Origin: JAWVZU01 sp033722075
GTDB taxonomy: Bacteria > Pseudomonadota > Gammaproteobacteria > Xanthomonadales > SZUA-38
Length of the DNA stretch: 8,721 nucleotides
NCBI GenBank assembly: GCA_033722075.1
Contig: JAWVZU010000171.1
Span: 1 to 8,721, forward strand
Direction of reading: 5' to 3'
The notes under the pieces: generated by a model
What the model was told of the DNA's origin: nothing
Database searches by the model: none
What the model saw: only the letters and a program-made list of their open reading frames with translations
Program-made: the position numbers and the translations under genes
Shown here: in pieces, positions 6,746 through 8,721 of the stretch
Position numbering within the stretch: position 1 is the stretch's first letter
Layout of the letters: each line of letters starts with the position of its first letter

Positions 6746-6762
6746 TTGGCACGGAGCTTGCC
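6746..6762 (+). promoter_or_regulatory. Sigma-54 (RpoN) -24/-12 promoter of the FnIII-BON lipoprotein and pgsB
   Basis: TTGGCACGGAGCTTGCC contains an exact TGGCACG-N4-TTGC. GG (6748-6749) and GC (6760-6761) are 10 bases apart. Only the last base of the TTGCW consensus (C, not A/T) departs. Transcription is expected from about 6773-6774, leaving a leader of about 100 bases before the ATG at 6877. This is the strongest promoter match in the window and implies control by an enhancer-binding protein. The remaining bases of the 199-base gap show no gene. Confidence 0.8.
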
Positions 6763-6859
6763 TCTTCGTGGCTGTGAATCGGCGAAACAAAGCCGACCGG
6801 GTCCAGCGCCCCGATTTCACGAACAGGGCCAGGCGTTCGGCCGCCCTTCGGAAGCAAAC

Positions 6860-6865
6860 AGGAGG
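6860..6865 (+). promoter_or_regulatory. Ribosome binding site of the FnIII-BON lipoprotein gene
   Basis: AGGAGG is followed by two ATGs in different frames: one 4 bases away (6870), which opens only a 44-codon frame without a recognisable product, and one 11 bases away (6877), which starts the lipoprotein. The lipoprotein frame is chosen because it gives a signal peptide and lipobox. Confidence 0.7.
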
Positions 6866-6876
6866 CACAATGCAAC

Positions 6877-7581
6877 ATGAATATCGGACTGTTTCCGGCT
6901 CGAAATCCGGTGGGAAGCTCCGCCGTCACCTGTCGCAGGATTGTCATGCCACTGGCGCTAGCGGGGCTCGTCCTGATGGCCGGTTGCGCCGCCAGGCAGC
7001 CTGAGGGTTCGGGAGAGAAGGTCGCCCCGGACCAGAAGCCTGGAGCATTGCACCCGGGCATTCCTTCGCCGCTTCGGCCGGGCAGCGAGGATGGCGAGGT
7101 CGTCCATTCCCGGGATCTCAGTTTTCACTGGGAGTCCGCCGATCACGCGGAAGCCTACGGACTCTACGTGAGTGAGTTTCGCGGCGGGCAGTGGCGCCTG
7201 ATCTACGACTCCGAGGTCGAGCACGATCGCCCGCTGGGCACGACGACGCTTAAGCTTCCGCCCGGATTGTTGCAAAACGGTGGCCGGTACCGCTGGAATG
7301 TTCGCGGGTGGAACCGGGATCTCGGATGGGGACCGCTTTCGCAGCGCCTGGTCTTTTCCATCGAATCCCGAAGTGACGAGGAGCTGTTTCGGCTCATCAG
7401 CCAGAGGCTGGACCATGCCGAGGGCCTGGATACGCACCATGTGAAGATCGGCGTTCGCGACGGCAAGGTGAGCATGGTCGGTTGCGTGCCGGACGAGGAT
7501 CAGCATCGAAGGGTCCGGCGAATCGCCCTGGCCGTCGAAGGCGTGGTCGATTCGTCGTTCGAGAAGCTGAGACTTTGCTGA
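6877..7581 (+). CDS. Lipoprotein with FnIII-like and BON domains
   Basis: A 234-residue predicted lipoprotein with an N-terminal signal peptide ending in LMAGC, where C37 is the lipidated cysteine. A Pro/Gly-rich linker (about 38-75) leads to an FnIII-like beta-sandwich (about 77-163; LSFHWE ... YGLYVSE ... RYRWNVRGWN ... LVFSI). The C-terminal 166-233 is a BON domain (VKIGVRDGKVSMVGCVP ... RRVRRIALAVEGV), a fold linked to membrane or polymer binding. It would sit in the periplasm or on the outer membrane. Two further cysteines, C203 and C234, lie in or after the BON domain. It is the first gene behind the sigma-54 promoter and 82 bases before pgsB, so a role in handling or anchoring the polymer is suggested only by context. 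Exact function is not recognised. Confidence 0.87.
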   Translation: MNIGLFPARNPVGSSAVTCRRIVMPLALAGLVLMAGCAARQPEGSGEKVAPDQKPGALHPGIPSPLRPGSEDGEVVHSRDLSFHWESADHAEAYGLYVSEFRGGQWRLIYDSEVEHDRPLGTTTLKLPPGLLQNGGRYRWNVRGWNRDLGWGPLSQRLVFSIESRSDEELFRLISQRLDHAEGLDTHHVKIGVRDGKVSMVGCVPDEDQHRRVRRIALAVEGVVDSSFEKLRLC

Positions 7582-7653
7582 TTGTCGTGCGCCGCCGAGC
7601 CTGGATCAGGGAACATTCAACCGATATCCTCGTTCCGATGCTCTTGAATACTC

Positions 7654-7658
7654 GGTGA
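7654..7658 (+). promoter_or_regulatory. Ribosome binding site of pgsB
   Basis: GGTGA, complementary to the anti-Shine-Dalgarno tail, stands five bases before the GTG at 7664 and favours it over the in-frame GTG at 7655. Confidence 0.5.
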
Positions 7659-7663
7659 CCGCG

Positions 7664-8721
7664 GTGCCCGTCTACCTGACCATCTCGGTAATTGCAGGCC
7701 TGTGGGTTCTCCTTGTGGTGCTGGCGGTCCTGGAAACCCTGTTCCACAATCGGGTTCTCAAGCAGATTCCGATCCGGATCCACGTGAACGGTACGCGCGG
7801 CAAGACCAGTGTCGCTCGCCTGATCGCCGCCGGATTGCGGGCCGGAGACAAGCGCGTCTGTACCAAGACCACAGGTTCGTTCGCGGCGTTGACGACGCCG
7901 GAAGGCCTGGACTTCCCGATTCACCGCCCCGCACAACCGAACATCATCGAACAGATGCGGATGCTGTGGCGGATGCGGGTGTTCGAACCGGAAATCGCGG
8001 TCATCGAGTGCATGGCGCTGCAACCGGCGTACCAGGACCTTACCGAGCGGTTGATGGTCCGCTCGACCCATGGTGTCATCACCAATGCCCGCGCCGACCA
8101 TCTGGACGTGATGGGTCCGACCGCAAGGGACGTCGCTCTCGCCCTGGCGGGATCGACGCCCTTCGGAAAGCGGCTCTTCACCGCCGAGCGGCGTTGGCTG
8201 GACGTCTTCGAGTCGGCGGCCGAGGCGCGAGGAAGCAGCGTGCATGCGGTGACGGAAGACGATGTCGAGGCGGTTGATCGGAATCGTCTGCAGCAGTTCA
8301 AGTATCGCGAACATGCCGAGAACGTCGCGCTGGCCCTGGCCGTGTGTGAGGAACTGGGCGTCGATCCAGAAGAAGCGCTGGAGGGGATGATTGCGCTGGA
8401 GCCCGAGGTGGGCGCGACCCGTCTGCTGGATGTGAGCTTCTTCGGGCGCAGCCTCCTGTTCGTCAATGCCTTTGCAGCCAACGACCCCGAATCGACGGCG
8501 ATGATCTGGGAGAGCGTGATCGAATCCCATCGCGAGGGACGCACGCTGATGGCGGTGATCAACTGTCGCTTTGACCGGCCGCAACGGTCCCAGCAGCTCG
8601 CCGATCAGGCCGCGCAGTGGACGCCAGCCGATCACTACATCGTCATGGGAACCGGTACCCTCCATTTCGTGCAGCGGGCGAGACGCAACGGGCTGGAAAC
8701 GCATTCCATGACCATCGCCGA
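7664..8721 (+). CDS. pgsB: Poly-gamma-glutamate synthase subunit PgsB/CapB (3' end missing)
   Basis: An ATP-dependent amide ligase of the Mur-ligase type that elongates poly-gamma-glutamate at the inner membrane together with PgsC and PgsA-type partners. An N-terminal membrane helix (about 5-26) is followed by the nucleotide loop HVNGTRGKTSVAR (G43-S49), then by the family segments VIECMALQPAYQ, TNARADHLDVMGP and FVNAFAANDPEST. The 352 visible codons run to the window edge without a stop; family members have about 390-400 residues, so only about 40-50 residues are missing. The GTG start at 7664 has GGTGA five bases upstream. A GTG at 7655 is an alternative with no ribosome binding site. The 82-base gap behind the FnIII-BON gene has no clear promoter or terminator, so both genes are probably transcribed from the promoter at 6746-6762. 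PgsC and the other pgs genes would be expected just outside. Confidence 0.95.
   Translation, partial: MPVYLTISVIAGLWVLLVVLAVLETLFHNRVLKQIPIRIHVNGTRGKTSVARLIAAGLRAGDKRVCTKTTGSFAALTTPEGLDFPIHRPAQPNIIEQMRMLWRMRVFEPEIAVIECMALQPAYQDLTERLMVRSTHGVITNARADHLDVMGPTARDVALALAGSTPFGKRLFTAERRWLDVFESAAEARGSSVHAVTEDDVEAVDRNRLQQFKYREHAENVALALAVCEELGVDPEEALEGMIALEPEVGATRLLDVSFFGRSLLFVNAFAANDPESTAMIWESVIESHREGRTLMAVINCRFDRPQRSQQLADQAAQWTPADHYIVMGTGTLHFVQRARRNGLETHSMTIA

Noticed and set aside
7602..7630. Possible sigma-70 promoter before pgsB (TGGATC, 17 bases, TATCCT)
   Set aside because: Only about half of the -35 bases match; too weak to call.
7638..7658. Six-codon leader frame before pgsB
   Set aside because: No ribosome binding site and no regulatory codon pattern; expected by chance.
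7397..8704. Long minus-strand open frame over pgsB
   Set aside because: The plus strand carries the PgsB motifs; the antisense translation is Arg/His-rich without any family signal.

Overview
The window looks like G+C-rich gammaproteobacterial chromosome. This rests on the PA2778/PA2779-type gene pair, the -24/-12 (RpoN) promoter architecture, the lipobox lipoproteins and a REC-PAS-GGDEF-EAL protein. No species can be named. I see no RNA gene, insertion sequence, CRISPR array or phage gene. The two outermost genes are cut by the window edges.

Left block (1-2494, + strand): the end of a small Rcp1-type response regulator overlaps by 11 bases a 698-residue REC-PAS-GGDEF-EAL protein, whose cyclase and phosphodiesterase motifs are all present. 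This is a c-di-GMP signalling pair, probably downstream of a sensor kinase outside the window.

Middle block (2496-5300, - strand): read from the promoter, this operon encodes a small secreted or membrane protein of the PA2779 family, a PA2778-type C39 cysteine peptidase lipoprotein with TPRs, and a CPA1-type cation/proton antiporter. The antiporter start overlaps the peptidase stop (ATGA). The antiporter runs tail to tail into the GGDEF-EAL gene with a single base between the stops. A good -24/-12 promoter (5365-5380) lies 5' of the PA2779-family gene, and a weaker look-alike lies before the peptidase gene.

Right block (5469-8721, + strand): a membrane-anchored Hanks-type Ser/Thr kinase has an extracytoplasmic domain resembling fibronectin type III, and its catalytic-loop lysine is replaced by asparagine. 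A 199-base gap follows, carrying a 12-base inverted repeat and an almost perfect sigma-54 promoter (6746-6762). After it come a lipoprotein with an FnIII-like domain plus a BON domain, and the start of pgsB, the ATP-dependent ligase of poly-gamma-glutamate synthesis (352 codons visible, cut at the window end). The pgsB reading frame is open to the edge.

Taken together, the middle and right blocks read as a possible RpoN-controlled cell-envelope module. It would combine poly-gamma-glutamate synthesis (pgsB), a periplasm-facing kinase and a lipoprotein sharing one fold type, a lipoprotein peptidase with its small partner, and an ion antiporter. The promoters and domains are read from sequence. 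The functional link between the blocks is inference.
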